DNA of 33,450 nucleotides from Candidatus Aminicenantota bacterium (GCA_003648765.1 QMPV01000014.1:1-33450); one strand, 5' to 3'. Shown: positions 9,146 through 18,758, counted from the first letter of the stretch. Made by a program: numbers and translations. Notes: generated from the sequence alone by a model not told the origin.

Positions 9146-10546
9146 ATGACAACTATAAAATTTCTGGGCGCGACTCGACAGGTTACAGGTTCTTCTTTTT
9201 TGTTAAATTATCAAGGGAAAAAAATTCTTATCGATTGCGGACTCTACCAAGAAAGAGAATTTTTGGCTCGCAACTGGGCTGATTTCTCTATTCCTCCAGA
9301 AGAAATTGATTATGTTCTTTTAACTCATATCCACTTGGATCATTGTGGTTTGTTGCCTAAGCTTGTTCGGGACGGTTTTGCCGGCCGTATTTTGGCTACA
9401 GCTGCTTCTCAAGACCTGTTACCCATTATGTTACTCGATTCGGCCCGCATCCAAGAAGAAGATGCTGCCTATAAGAAAAAACGTCATCAGCGGGAAGGTC
9501 GCCGGGGCCCTTATCCAGAGATACCTCTATACACAGTCGAAGATGCGGAAAAAGTTTTGCCTCTAGTCCATAAAGTTCCCTATGAAAAAGAAATCGAATT
9601 ATTTTCTGGACTTAGTGTTAAATTCCATGATGCCGGTCACATTATTGGGGCCGCCATGATTGAATTTAAGGTAGATTTGAATGGTCAGCAGAGAAATATT
9701 GTCTTCTCCGGGGATATCGGACAGTGGCAAAAACCGATTGTTCGTGACCCGACTGTTTTTTCCCACGTAGATTATATAATTATGGAATCCACCTATGGCA
9801 ACCGCAATCACGAAGATGAAGGCAGTATTCCTGAGCTTCTCCAACAAATTGTTATGGAGACGGTTTCGCGAGGTGGGAAATTAGTTATTCCTACTTTTGC
9901 TGTCGAGCGAGCCCAGGAATTACTCTTTCATTTCAGTCGTTTGGTTAGATTGGGCCACATCCCTGCTCTGCCCCTCTATCTTGACAGCCCGATGGCCGTT
10001 GATGTTACAGAAGTCTTCCTTCGTCACACTGCAGTTATGGATTGGGAGACGCGCCAGCTTTTGGCTGAAAACGAATCGCCTTTTAGGTTCCCCGGGCTTC
10101 ATTTTGTCCGGACTGTAGAAGAATCCAAAGCGATTAATCAAGTTAAAGGCCCGGCCATTATCATGGCTGGTTCGGGCATGTGTACTGGAGGGCGCATCAA
10201 ACATCATCTCGTTCACAACATCAGTCGACCGGAATCGACCATTCTTTTTGTGGGTTATCAAGCTAGAGGCACTCTGGGGCGTTTGATTATCGAAGGCCAA
10301 AGAGAAGTTCGTATTCACGGAGTCTATCACCCTGTGTTGGCTCAAATTCGGCAAATTCATGGCTTTTCTGCTCATGCGGACCAACAGGGGCTATTAAAAT
10401 GGCTCGACTTCTTGACTTCACCGCCTCGACAGATTTTTCTGGTTCACGGGGAAGAAGAGGCTATGGAAAGCCTGGGTCAGCATATAAGAAAAAGAGGCTG
10501 GTCCCTCGGCCTCCCGGAGTATCAGGAAGAGTTTTATTTAGAATAG
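9146..10546 (+). CDS. MBL-fold beta-CASP nuclease (CPSF73/YSH1-like exonuclease family)
   Basis: IKFLGATRQVTGSSFLL, THIHLDHCG, HDAGHIIGAAMIE, FSGDIGQ, ESTYGNR, PTFAVERAQELL, AGSGMCTGGRIKHHL, HGFSAHADQQGLL, FLVHGE: MBL motifs 1-4 and beta-CASP motifs. ATG at 9146 preferred over GTG at 9134. Confidence 0.95.
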   Translation: MTTIKFLGATRQVTGSSFLLNYQGKKILIDCGLYQEREFLARNWADFSIPPEEIDYVLLTHIHLDHCGLLPKLVRDGFAGRILATAASQDLLPIMLLDSARIQEEDAAYKKKRHQREGRRGPYPEIPLYTVEDAEKVLPLVHKVPYEKEIELFSGLSVKFHDAGHIIGAAMIEFKVDLNGQQRNIVFSGDIGQWQKPIVRDPTVFSHVDYIIMESTYGNRNHEDEGSIPELLQQIVMETVSRGGKLVIPTFAVERAQELLFHFSRLVRLGHIPALPLYLDSPMAVDVTEVFLRHTAVMDWETRQLLAENESPFRFPGLHFVRTVEESKAINQVKGPAIIMAGSGMCTGGRIKHHLVHNISRPESTILFVGYQARGTLGRLIIEGQREVRIHGVYHPVLAQIRQIHGFSAHADQQGLLKWLDFLTSPPRQIFLVHGEEEAMESLGQHIRKRGWSLGLPEYQEEFYLE

Positions 10547-10564
10547 CCCGGAGGGCCGGTCTGC

Positions 10565-11620
10565 TTATTCTTCAGAAGCTTCTTGGACAGCCCGCCAAAA
10601 AGGATCAATCCGGGGATGCTGAAGCGGTTTCGTGGCTCCTTTTCTTCTCACCCAGCGGCCTTCCTTCAGGGGAAGAATTTCCCCACAGAGAAAAGCTGGG
10701 ATGTTTTTCTTTTGGAGAGCTTCCAGAACTTGCTTTGACTTTTCCGGGCGAAGAGTAATAATCAAAGTGCCTTCACTAATCGAAATAAAAGGGTCCATAT
10801 GATAAGCTTGGCCAATAGCCTCAATAGCCGGGGCCAGAGAGATTTTATCTAAATCAATAAATATTCCTGTCCCCGAAGCTACAGCCACTTCATAAACACC
10901 CCCCAGAACACCGCCTTCGGTGGCATCATGAAGAGAAGTCACGACTGTCCGTAAGCCTAGTTGGGCCACAGTCAAAGCATCTTCAACCGTAGACATAGAA
11001 AAGAATAGCTCCCGGCCAGCTTCAGCTAACTTGCGGCCGACTCGGCTTTTAGTTTTTTGGTAAAAGAGAGTAGCCATGATAGCCGTGGCCTCAATAGCCG
11101 GTCCCTTGGTAATAATTAAATAATCTCCAGGTTGAGCCATTTGGGGGGTAACATATTTTTCTTCTTCTCCAACAGCGATAAAAGTGGCCCCTCCCACCAT
11201 GGGGAAATCAGTGCCCGTATACCGAGCTGTGTGACCGGCAATAATGGTGGCTCCATAGCGGAGGCTTTCGACGTGCCATCTTTCCCAGATGGTAGTAAAA
11301 GCCTTCTCATCAACAGTAAGAGGTAGATTCCAATCAGGAATGATATAAGCCGGCGGAAAGCCGCTGGTGGTGACATCGGAAGCTAAAATATGCCAAGCAA
11401 ACCAGGCTGCTTCATCCCAACCGAATTGCGGTACAACATAAATAGGGTCAGTGGTGACCGCCATGACTTTCCCTGAGCCAAGCCGAATAATACCAATATC
11501 AACCCCATGTTGAGGACCAACCAGAACCTCAGCCCTTTTTGAACCAAGACGAGGATAAATAATTGACTGAAAAAATTCAGGCGAAATTTTGCCCAAATCG
11601 GGAAATTTAGTTTCGGCCAT
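10565..11620 (-). CDS. AIR synthase-related protein (HypE/PurM-like fold)
   Basis: VGPQHGVDIGIIRLGSGKVMAVTTDPIYVVPQFGWDEAAWFAWHILASDVTTSGFPPAYI...; GHTARYTGTDFPMVGGATFIAVG; TSLHDATEGGVLGGVYEVAVASGTGIFID: HypE/PurM-like ATP-binding motifs. Confidence 0.88.
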   Translation of the reverse strand: MAETKFPDLGKISPEFFQSIIYPRLGSKRAEVLVGPQHGVDIGIIRLGSGKVMAVTTDPIYVVPQFGWDEAAWFAWHILASDVTTSGFPPAYIIPDWNLPLTVDEKAFTTIWERWHVESLRYGATIIAGHTARYTGTDFPMVGGATFIAVGEEEKYVTPQMAQPGDYLIITKGPAIEATAIMATLFYQKTKSRVGRKLAEAGRELFFSMSTVEDALTVAQLGLRTVVTSLHDATEGGVLGGVYEVAVASGTGIFIDLDKISLAPAIEAIGQAYHMDPFISISEGTLIITLRPEKSKQVLEALQKKNIPAFLCGEILPLKEGRWVRRKGATKPLQHPRIDPFWRAVQEASEE

Positions 11621-12132
11621 AATTTATTACTTTTATCAAAGAGACGAATAATGTCAAACCATTATGTTTCATTTTTCTGCTTTTAAGAATTATTAAAGAA
11701 AACTAAATATATCATTTAATCAATCTGTTGAACAGAATTTTCTCCTCAGTAGTTCAGGTCATTGAGTTCGAGTGGTGTCTTCACCTTTCCCCTTTGATGA
11801 AAAGAAAATTCCTCCAAGGGAAGAAGTTGATGGCTGAGTTTTCTTAAACCCTGAAACTCGTTTCCCTTTCTTGTTAATTATTTAATTTAATTTATTTATT
11901 TACCTGTCCTTCTTTGCGTCGGAGTGAAGAGGGGCAAGAGTTTTAAATTAGATGGAGTTAAAAAAATTTTGTTCTTGGCAGGTGACAAATGAAGAATGAC
12001 GCCACTTCCTACACTTAGCTAACTGGAATTGTCTCAGGCAAAAACCTGACCTCAAGTTTCCATTTTTACCTAAAAGCTGTAAAATGGAGCTGAGAAGAGG
12101 AGGAATTTTTTCCACTAATATGAGGATAAATC

Positions 12133-13527
12133 ATGAAAAAAAATTTGGCTCAAAAGACTTTTCCTTTCATTACTCTGGTGGGTTTTATCTTGATAATTGT
12201 TTTATCTTTGTTTTCCTTAGAAAAAGCAATAAATACCTCTGGCTCCCCTCCCTCGGATTTTAGTCGACTGGTGCCGTTGGCCCAAAAATTCATTAATCTG
12301 TTGGCGGAGAACAAGTGGACTGAAGCTACTGCTCTTTTTGATCAAGTTATGTTAAAAGCTCTACCCGCTGAAAAGTTAGCCCGAATCTGGACTCAATTAA
12401 CTAAACAATATGGACCTTTTAAAGGTCAAGGAGTAACTTCCACCCAAGTAGTGGGGCGTTATCGTTTAGTCTATGTCGAGTGTAAATTTACTAAAAATAG
12501 CCTATCCGCTAAAGTGGTCTTTGACCAGCAAGCAAAAATAGCTGGCCTTTTTTTCTTACCTTTCACCCCACCCCAACCTTATGCTGCTCCCTCTTATGTT
12601 AAGACCTCAAGTTTTGTGGAGAAAGAAGTCTCGATTGGTCAATCACCTTGGATTCTTCCAGGAGTACTGACTCTTCCCCGCAGTAAAGGACCCAAGCCAG
12701 CTGTGGTTTTAATCCATGGCTCTGGGCCCAATGACCGAGATGAGACAATTGGCCCTAATAAACCTTTTAAAGATTTAGCCTGGGGATTGGCTTCGCGGGG
12801 CCTGGCTGTGCTTCGGTATGATAAAAGGACAAAAGTCTATGCCCAGGAACTGGCCCAGAAGAAAATACTTATGACTGTGGAAGAAGAAGTAATTGAAGAT
12901 GCCCTCCAGGCAATAAATTTTTTAAAAAAGCAACCTCAAATTAAAACGGATTGTCTTTTTCTCCTTGGCCATTCCCTGGGGGGGTTGCTGGCGCCTCGTA
13001 TTGCTCAGAGAGCGACTTCTCTCAGAGGGATAATTATTATGGCCGGGCCTACTGTTTCCCTGGAAAAAGTAATTGTCCGTCAACTCAAGTACCTAGCTTG
13101 GCTGGATGGGCATTTAAGTCCGGAAGATAAAAAGAAAATTAGCGAGGCAGAAGCCGCGGCTAGAGAAATAGAGGCCGCTCTTCCCAAGAAAGACCTTAAC
13201 TTATCTCGCCGTTTTTTCGGGGCCTCCCTTAAGTATTGGATAGACCTAAAAAAATACGATCCGATTCAAACAGCGGCCTCTCTCTCCTGTGCTTTGCTCA
13301 TTTTGCAAGGAGGTCGGGATTATCAGGTGACCAAAGAGGATTTCCAAGGCTGGCAGAAAGGATTACAGAAGAAGCCTCGAGTTACTTTTAAACTTTACCC
13401 TTATTTAAATCATCTATTTTTTCCCGGAAAAGGACCGAGCTCGCCGGCTGAGTATGAAAAAAACGGTCATGTCGCCCTCGAAGTAATCGAGGACATTACT
13501 GAGTGGATAAAAGCTCAATGTTTTTAA
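12133..13527 (+). CDS. Secreted/membrane-anchored alpha/beta hydrolase with N-terminal DUF3887-like domain
   Basis: N-terminal TM; FINLLAENKWTEATALFDQVMLKALPAEKLARIWTQLTKQYGPFKG (DUF3887-like); VVLIHGSGPNDRDETIGPNKPFKDLAWGLASRGLAVLRYDKRTK; LLGHSLGGLLAPRIA (nucleophile elbow GHSLGG); LQGGRDYQV; NHLF. Confidence 0.9.
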   Translation: MKKNLAQKTFPFITLVGFILIIVLSLFSLEKAINTSGSPPSDFSRLVPLAQKFINLLAENKWTEATALFDQVMLKALPAEKLARIWTQLTKQYGPFKGQGVTSTQVVGRYRLVYVECKFTKNSLSAKVVFDQQAKIAGLFFLPFTPPQPYAAPSYVKTSSFVEKEVSIGQSPWILPGVLTLPRSKGPKPAVVLIHGSGPNDRDETIGPNKPFKDLAWGLASRGLAVLRYDKRTKVYAQELAQKKILMTVEEEVIEDALQAINFLKKQPQIKTDCLFLLGHSLGGLLAPRIAQRATSLRGIIIMAGPTVSLEKVIVRQLKYLAWLDGHLSPEDKKKISEAEAAAREIEAALPKKDLNLSRRFFGASLKYWIDLKKYDPIQTAASLSCALLILQGGRDYQVTKEDFQGWQKGLQKKPRVTFKLYPYLNHLFFPGKGPSSPAEYEKNGHVALEVIEDITEWIKAQCF

Positions 13528-13540
13528 GGTGAGGAGAAGA

Positions 13541-14785
13541 TCAGATTTTTTCTGAGAGAACTTGGACTCCAGCCACCACCCGACAGACGTGAATTGCGTA
13601 ACGTTGAGCATAACGAGGATGGCTGCGGGGATAGCCAGTGTCAACGGCCCTTTTTAGCTCGGCCACACTATCTTCCAAAACCAAAGCTCCCGCGGCTCCT
13701 TTATCACCGCCGCCCAACATTCTTTCTCCTAAAACTCCAGGAACTGATCGGGCGAGGTCGCACATAGTTTCAAGTTCTGGTCCAGATATTTGATAATCGT
13801 CCCGTAGCCCTAGGCCATCTTGCCGAAAAATCTGACCGACCTTCTGGATATCACCCAGCCGCCAGGCCTCGAGCATTACAGAAAATCTTTGTTGGGCCTC
13901 ATAAATATATTTTAAGCGTTGACAGAGATGTGGCAGCTGAGTTTGGTAACGAGAAATTATTTCTTGGTAAAGTTTCTTCTCTTTAATATCTCCCAAAAAG
14001 TTAATGGGATAGCCGTCTTTTTTCAGCCGGGCGACAAACTCTTCACATTCACACCGCCGGAGACGATAGGTTGATTTCTCCAGACCTGGTCTCTCTGTAC
14101 CTGTATCCAGGACTACCAGTCGAAGCTTCTCGCCTCCTCGGCCTAAAGGAATATAATTGATTTTCTTCTGGCGAGGGTTAAAATGGACTCCAGCTTCTGG
14201 TCGGGCAAAGAGAATCATGATTTGGTCCAGCTGACCGCAGGGGGAGCCGATATAATCATTTTCGACTGCTTGAGCCAAGGCCACAATTTGAAAAGGGTCA
14301 TCAATGGTTATTTGATTGACTTCTAGAAGAGAAAGAATAAGATTGAGGGTAAGCGAAGCCGAGCGGGACATACCTCCCCCCGGAATATTACTGAAAATTA
14401 TTCCTTCTAAACCATAATTAATGACTTTACCTGACCGCCGGAGAATAAAATCTACTCCGAAAGGAAAACGAGCCCATTTGTCAGCCACCTCTGGTGAGCG
14501 AGGTGGCGGAATTCGGCCACTTTCAAATTCAACCACACCTTCTTGAGAAAAATTGCAACTGAAAAGGCGAAATTTCTTATCTGGCCGTTTTTTATAAGCC
14601 AACCAAATGAACCGGTCGGTGCCCACGCCGAATAATTCTGTACCATTATAGTCGCCGTGCTCTACTCCCAGACAAAAACGAGAAGAAGTCCGGCGGACTG
14701 GGGCTCCATTTAAGTTGAAACCCAGTAGTTGGGCAGTTTCCCTAATTTTTTTCAGAGCGGACCGGTCTTCTGGGATGAGACTCAT
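13541..14785 (-). CDS. Galactokinase-like GHMP-family sugar kinase
   Basis: GVEHGDYNG (cf. GEHTDYNGG), FSNIPGGGMSRSASL (cf. PxGaGLSSSAS), AVENDYIGSPCGQLDQI (cf. CGIMDQ), GVLGERMLGGGDKGAAGALV (cf. GARMTGGGFGGC). Confidence 0.88.
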   Translation of the reverse strand: MSLIPEDRSALKKIRETAQLLGFNLNGAPVRRTSSRFCLGVEHGDYNGTELFGVGTDRFIWLAYKKRPDKKFRLFSCNFSQEGVVEFESGRIPPPRSPEVADKWARFPFGVDFILRRSGKVINYGLEGIIFSNIPGGGMSRSASLTLNLILSLLEVNQITIDDPFQIVALAQAVENDYIGSPCGQLDQIMILFARPEAGVHFNPRQKKINYIPLGRGGEKLRLVVLDTGTERPGLEKSTYRLRRCECEEFVARLKKDGYPINFLGDIKEKKLYQEIISRYQTQLPHLCQRLKYIYEAQQRFSVMLEAWRLGDIQKVGQIFRQDGLGLRDDYQISGPELETMCDLARSVPGVLGERMLGGGDKGAAGALVLEDSVAELKRAVDTGYPRSHPRYAQRYAIHVCRVVAGVQVLSEKI

Positions 14786-16359
14786 CGAGCAATAACTTCC
14801 ATTAAAACATAAAGGCCGATAGTCACTAAAATCACCACGATGCCCAGAGCTACTACCGTCCGGGCGGGTTTCATATCGAAACCTGGCCGGACCGGCAGTT
14901 GTCGAGGCGTTTTAAGCGGTTTAATTAAGGTTAAAATAGTCATCAGCCCAATAATTACCCCAAAGGTGATGGCCATCCGATTAAGGAAAGCAATCTCGCC
15001 AAATTGAAATTGAAGGAAGCCGTAAATGGGTACGGAACTTAAGAGGGCCACGACTCCAGCTAAGGGCGGAGTGCGTTTGATAAATAAACCAAAAACAAAA
15101 GCGGCCAGAATTCCAGGAGATATATAACCTTGAAATTCTTGGATGTAATTAAAAATGCCTTTAAAGCGAGGGTCACCCAATTGGGTGGCAATTAAGGCTC
15201 CAATAACCACAAAGACCAAAGTGGAGAGACGACCACTCCAAACCATTCCTTTCTGGGAAATGTCCTTTTTAATATGGCGTTTAAAAAGGTCAATGGTGAA
15301 GATAGTTGAGGCGGAGTTGAGCATGGAGGCCAAAGAACTGATTACAGCTCCACTAATAGCAGCAAAAATGAAAGCTCGGGCTCCTGGACCAACCAGATTA
15401 CGGATGAGCATGGGGTAAGCTGCATCAGTGCCGGCTTCGCCAGTCATGCGATTGCCGTAAAGATGATAAGCCATAATACCAGGGAGAATAATGACAAAAG
15501 GAATGATTAACTTTAAAAAAGCAGCAAAAATAATCCCTAATTGGCCCTGTTTGAGAGTTTTGGCGGCCAAAGTCCGTTGGGTGATGTATTGGTTTAAACC
15601 CCAATAATAAAAATTGGGAATCCAGAGGCCAATGACCAAGACTGTCCAAGGCAATACCGGGTGATTACGGGGAAGAATAACATGAAGTTTGTCGGCATTA
15701 GCCTGGAAGAAATTACTGAAACCAATGGCCTTAAAACCGATAATCAGAGTAATCAATCCCCCGATAATTAAAGCTGACCCCTGGAAAAGGTCAGCCCAGG
15801 CGACTGCTTTTAAGCCGCCCCAAATAGTGTAAAGCGCCGCTATGAAACTGATGACGATGATGCCATATAATAAATGACGATAGTCGTAGATATCGCCAAA
15901 AATCGTCTGCAGCGTTACCCCCCCAGAATAAATAACGGCCGCAATGGTTACGGCCACATAAATAATCATAGTATAGACAGCCATAATTGTTCGGGCAGTC
16001 GTGTTATAGCGATATTCTAGATACTCAGGAATGGTATAGAGACCAGCTTTAAGAAATTTAGGCAAGAAGAAAAGAGCGACAAAAACCAGAGTGATAGCCG
16101 CCAGCCATTCATAACCGGCCACAGCCATGCCCGCAATGCCCGCCCCTTGACCGGCCATGCCCACAAAATGTTCAGTAGAAATATTGGCGGCGATTAAGGA
16201 AAGACCGATTAAAGGCCAAACCAAGCCACGGCTGGCCAGAAAAAAATCTTCGCCAGTCTCTTCCCGCCGGCTTTTATACATGCTGACCCCAACTACCACG
16301 GCAAAAAAGGCGATAAAAACCAGCACATCCCGTAGAGTCAAACCAATGGTTTCAACCAT
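14782..16359 (-). CDS. SSS (solute:sodium symporter, SLC5/SGLT-like) family transporter
   Basis: Polytopic; GEDFFLASRGLVWPLIGLSLIAANISTEHFVGMAGQG; YTIPEYLEYRYN; YTIWGGLKAVAWADLFQG; stop overlaps kinase start (14782-14785). Confidence 0.95.
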   Translation of the reverse strand: MVETIGLTLRDVLVFIAFFAVVVGVSMYKSRREETGEDFFLASRGLVWPLIGLSLIAANISTEHFVGMAGQGAGIAGMAVAGYEWLAAITLVFVALFFLPKFLKAGLYTIPEYLEYRYNTTARTIMAVYTMIIYVAVTIAAVIYSGGVTLQTIFGDIYDYRHLLYGIIVISFIAALYTIWGGLKAVAWADLFQGSALIIGGLITLIIGFKAIGFSNFFQANADKLHVILPRNHPVLPWTVLVIGLWIPNFYYWGLNQYITQRTLAAKTLKQGQLGIIFAAFLKLIIPFVIILPGIMAYHLYGNRMTGEAGTDAAYPMLIRNLVGPGARAFIFAAISGAVISSLASMLNSASTIFTIDLFKRHIKKDISQKGMVWSGRLSTLVFVVIGALIATQLGDPRFKGIFNYIQEFQGYISPGILAAFVFGLFIKRTPPLAGVVALLSSVPIYGFLQFQFGEIAFLNRMAITFGVIIGLMTILTLIKPLKTPRQLPVRPGFDMKPARTVVALGIVVILVTIGLYVLMEVIAR

Positions 16360-16825
16360 CCTGGCTATCCTTTCAGGGAAAATTTAGTCAAGAAAAGGCG
16401 GCTGAAGCTGACTTTAAACCAACTTGAGCCTAAGTTGCTACCCCAAATAACATACAGAGAAAGAGAAGTCAAGAATCGCCGCCGTTTTGAAATCATAGTC
16501 ATTCAATAATTTTCTTTAAGTTTGAGGCTTTTCCCTTTAATTGCCTAGTCATCTTCAGCTAGATTAATTTACCCTGCTTCATCAAAGAAATCAATGAGAA
16601 ATCTATTCAATTCGTTTAATTGAACTAGGATTGGTCTTCCCTTCCCTTATTCATCAGCAGGGGCAAGCCAAGGGAATTTTCTGAGAACCCGACCTATAAA
16701 GAAGAAGATATGGGGGCCACAGAATTTTCTCTAAACCTCTCTAATTATTTTTAAATTTTTTTCCAAGAGGAAGTAAATAGTTAAAAGTTAAAATAGAAGG
16801 AGGAGATTTCGGTTAGAGTTGCTGA

Positions 16826-18556
16826 TTAAATTAAAGTCAGGATCATGACCAGGATGAAGACCACCAAAAGCACAGAGATGATGGCTTGAATAGAAGGACG
16901 GTAGCGGTCTGGAGAATAGGGAGAAGCAGGCGAAATTTTGACCCAGGGGGCCCTGACAGGATTCTTGACCCAAGCAGCTAAGAATTTTACTGTCTGGGTG
17001 GCCAGTCTCTCGCTCCAAGCGAAAAAGGCCCACACTTTTTGTAAGAGAAAATAGCCAGCTTTCTTCCCTGGTCGTCGATATAGCCAGTCAATATCCAAAA
17101 CAATTTGAGCATGGGGAGCTAATTTTTTGCGGCCCAGCCAAAAACCCAGAAGGGTAAAAGCCAGAATCTGGATAGTTTCTACCAAATGAGGCAGAGAATA
17201 AGGTTGATAATGCACCGGGAAAGGCAGCAGCTGATATAACAGGCCTGGTTTCACTCCATATAGAAAACAAAAGAAAGCTACCAGAGCCATACTTAAATGC
17301 ATATTAAGAGGAATTTTTTTAATCTTTAAATTTTTATCTTTCTCTTTTCCTCCCCAGGTGAAATAGGGTAATTTGAGACCCACGCTAAGGAAAGTCCCAA
17401 CCGAGGCTAACAGCATGAGAAACATAGCCCAAGTTCGATGGGACTCTTCAGCGGCGGCGATCACCATGGATTTACTGATAAAACCGTTAAAGAGAGGAAC
17501 TCCCGAGATAGAAAAAGCGGCAATCATATAGAGAAACAAAGTTAATTTTAACTCTCGGCTTAACCCACCTAATTCAGTAAGTTTGCTCCTTCCAGTAGCT
17601 TCCAGGACTACTCCTGTGCCCATAAAAAGCAAAGCTTTATAGAGAATATGGCTGAAGGCGTGAGCGGCTGAACCGTTCAGACCCATGGCTGTGCCCAGCC
17701 CGACTCCAGCCACCATGTAGCCGACCTGACTGATGATATGGTAAGCTAATATGCCCCGGATGTCATTGGAGAGCACGGCCCAAACCACTCCGTAGACAGT
17801 CATAATTGAGCCAGCCACGAGAAGTATTTCCCAGCCCGGGAAAACTCGAATGAGGACATAGACAGCAGCTTTGGTGGTGAATGCACTCAGGAAGACCGCT
17901 CCGGTGACTGTGGCTCGGGGATAAGCATCGGCAAGCCAAGTATGAAGAGGCGGCACGGCGGCATTGATGACCACTCCCAGAAGAATCAGCCAAGAGGCTG
18001 GACCATCCTTCGGGGATAAGGCTTTTAAAGCTAGATTATGATTGGCTTGGTAATAAAGCACCAGACCGGCCAGAAAAATTCCGCCGCCCAAGGCATGATA
18101 AATAAGATAACGAAAACCAGCTGCATAGGACTCCTTAGTCTGCCTGGCCCAGATAAGATAGAGGGAAGTGAAAGCCATTGTCTCCCAAAAAATAAATAAG
18201 GTCAGGAAATCCCCGGCGAAGGTCACCCCCAGAGCGCCAGCGGCGTAAAGGAGAGAGGCACACTGCTGAGCCGTATCTTTAAGATGGAAGGAGTACAGAG
18301 CTCCCGCCAAAGCAATAAAAGCAAATATAAGGCCAAACACTAGCGAGAGAGCATCTTTATGGAAAAGAGTAAGTTGAAACAAGCCCAAAGTGACCCGACT
18401 GCCTTCCCCGGCTGGGAGAACCATCACCCCAATTAAAGCTCCGAGGGGAACTATGAGGTAGAACCAGGCTCTAACTTTTTTGGTTAAAAATGGGAGCAGA
18501 AGAGCTCCACCGATTAAAATAAAAGCCGGGGGGATAATCAGGCTAGGATCGTTCAT
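16826..18556 (-). CDS. Mrp/NuoL-M-N-type proton/cation-conducting antiporter subunit (third MrpD-like paralog) with C-terminal extension
   Basis: FWETMAFTSLYLIWARQTKESYAAGFRYLIYHALGG; VVINAAVPPLHTWLADAYPRATVTGAVFLSAFTTKAAVYVLIRVFPGW; LAYHIISQVGYMVAGVGLG; HILYKALLFMGTG; C-terminal IDWLYRRPGKK... and terminal TM. ATG at 18556 chosen: 14-bp overlap with upstream small ORF. Confidence 0.92.
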   Translation of the reverse strand: MNDPSLIIPPAFILIGGALLLPFLTKKVRAWFYLIVPLGALIGVMVLPAGEGSRVTLGLFQLTLFHKDALSLVFGLIFAFIALAGALYSFHLKDTAQQCASLLYAAGALGVTFAGDFLTLFIFWETMAFTSLYLIWARQTKESYAAGFRYLIYHALGGGIFLAGLVLYYQANHNLALKALSPKDGPASWLILLGVVINAAVPPLHTWLADAYPRATVTGAVFLSAFTTKAAVYVLIRVFPGWEILLVAGSIMTVYGVVWAVLSNDIRGILAYHIISQVGYMVAGVGLGTAMGLNGSAAHAFSHILYKALLFMGTGVVLEATGRSKLTELGGLSRELKLTLFLYMIAAFSISGVPLFNGFISKSMVIAAAEESHRTWAMFLMLLASVGTFLSVGLKLPYFTWGGKEKDKNLKIKKIPLNMHLSMALVAFFCFLYGVKPGLLYQLLPFPVHYQPYSLPHLVETIQILAFTLLGFWLGRKKLAPHAQIVLDIDWLYRRPGKKAGYFLLQKVWAFFAWSERLATQTVKFLAAWVKNPVRAPWVKISPASPYSPDRYRPSIQAIISVLLVVFILVMILTLI

Positions 18557-18758
18557 AGTAATCCTCATCTTGTAAGAGGCCAGCTCGTCCCAGAACTTTA
18601 GCCACAATCAGCAACAGCAGGCAGCCTAAAAAGCCAAAAATGATAAAAAATCCAGGTATTTTTAACCACCAGCCAGCCTCAATTTCGTGAAATCCCTTCA
18701 TTTCAAAATAAATCATTGAAAAACCAGCTACTGCTGCCAACCAAACGATTCTTTTCAT
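18543..18758 (-). CDS. Small (71 aa) two-TM protein inside the antiporter operon; uncharacterised
   Basis: MKRIVWLAAVAGFSMIYFEMKGFHEIEAGWWLKIPGFFIIFGFLGCLLLLIVAKVLGRAGLLQDEDYYERS: two hydrophobic segments, start abuts upstream gene stop and end overlaps next start. Confidence 0.82.
   Translation of the reverse strand: MKRIVWLAAVAGFSMIYFEMKGFHEIEAGWWLKIPGFFIIFGFLGCLLLLIVAKVLGRAGLLQDEDYYERS

Noticed and set aside
11621-12132. About 510-bp intergenic region as a possible ncRNA or riboswitch
   Set aside because: AT-rich without a convincing stem-loop architecture or recognised motif by eye; covariance search would be needed.
16380-16825. About 400-bp intergenic region between SSS symporter and antiporter operon as a mobile-element scar or ncRNA
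   Set aside because: No terminal inverted repeats, transposase fragment, tRNA-like or recognised RNA structure seen.
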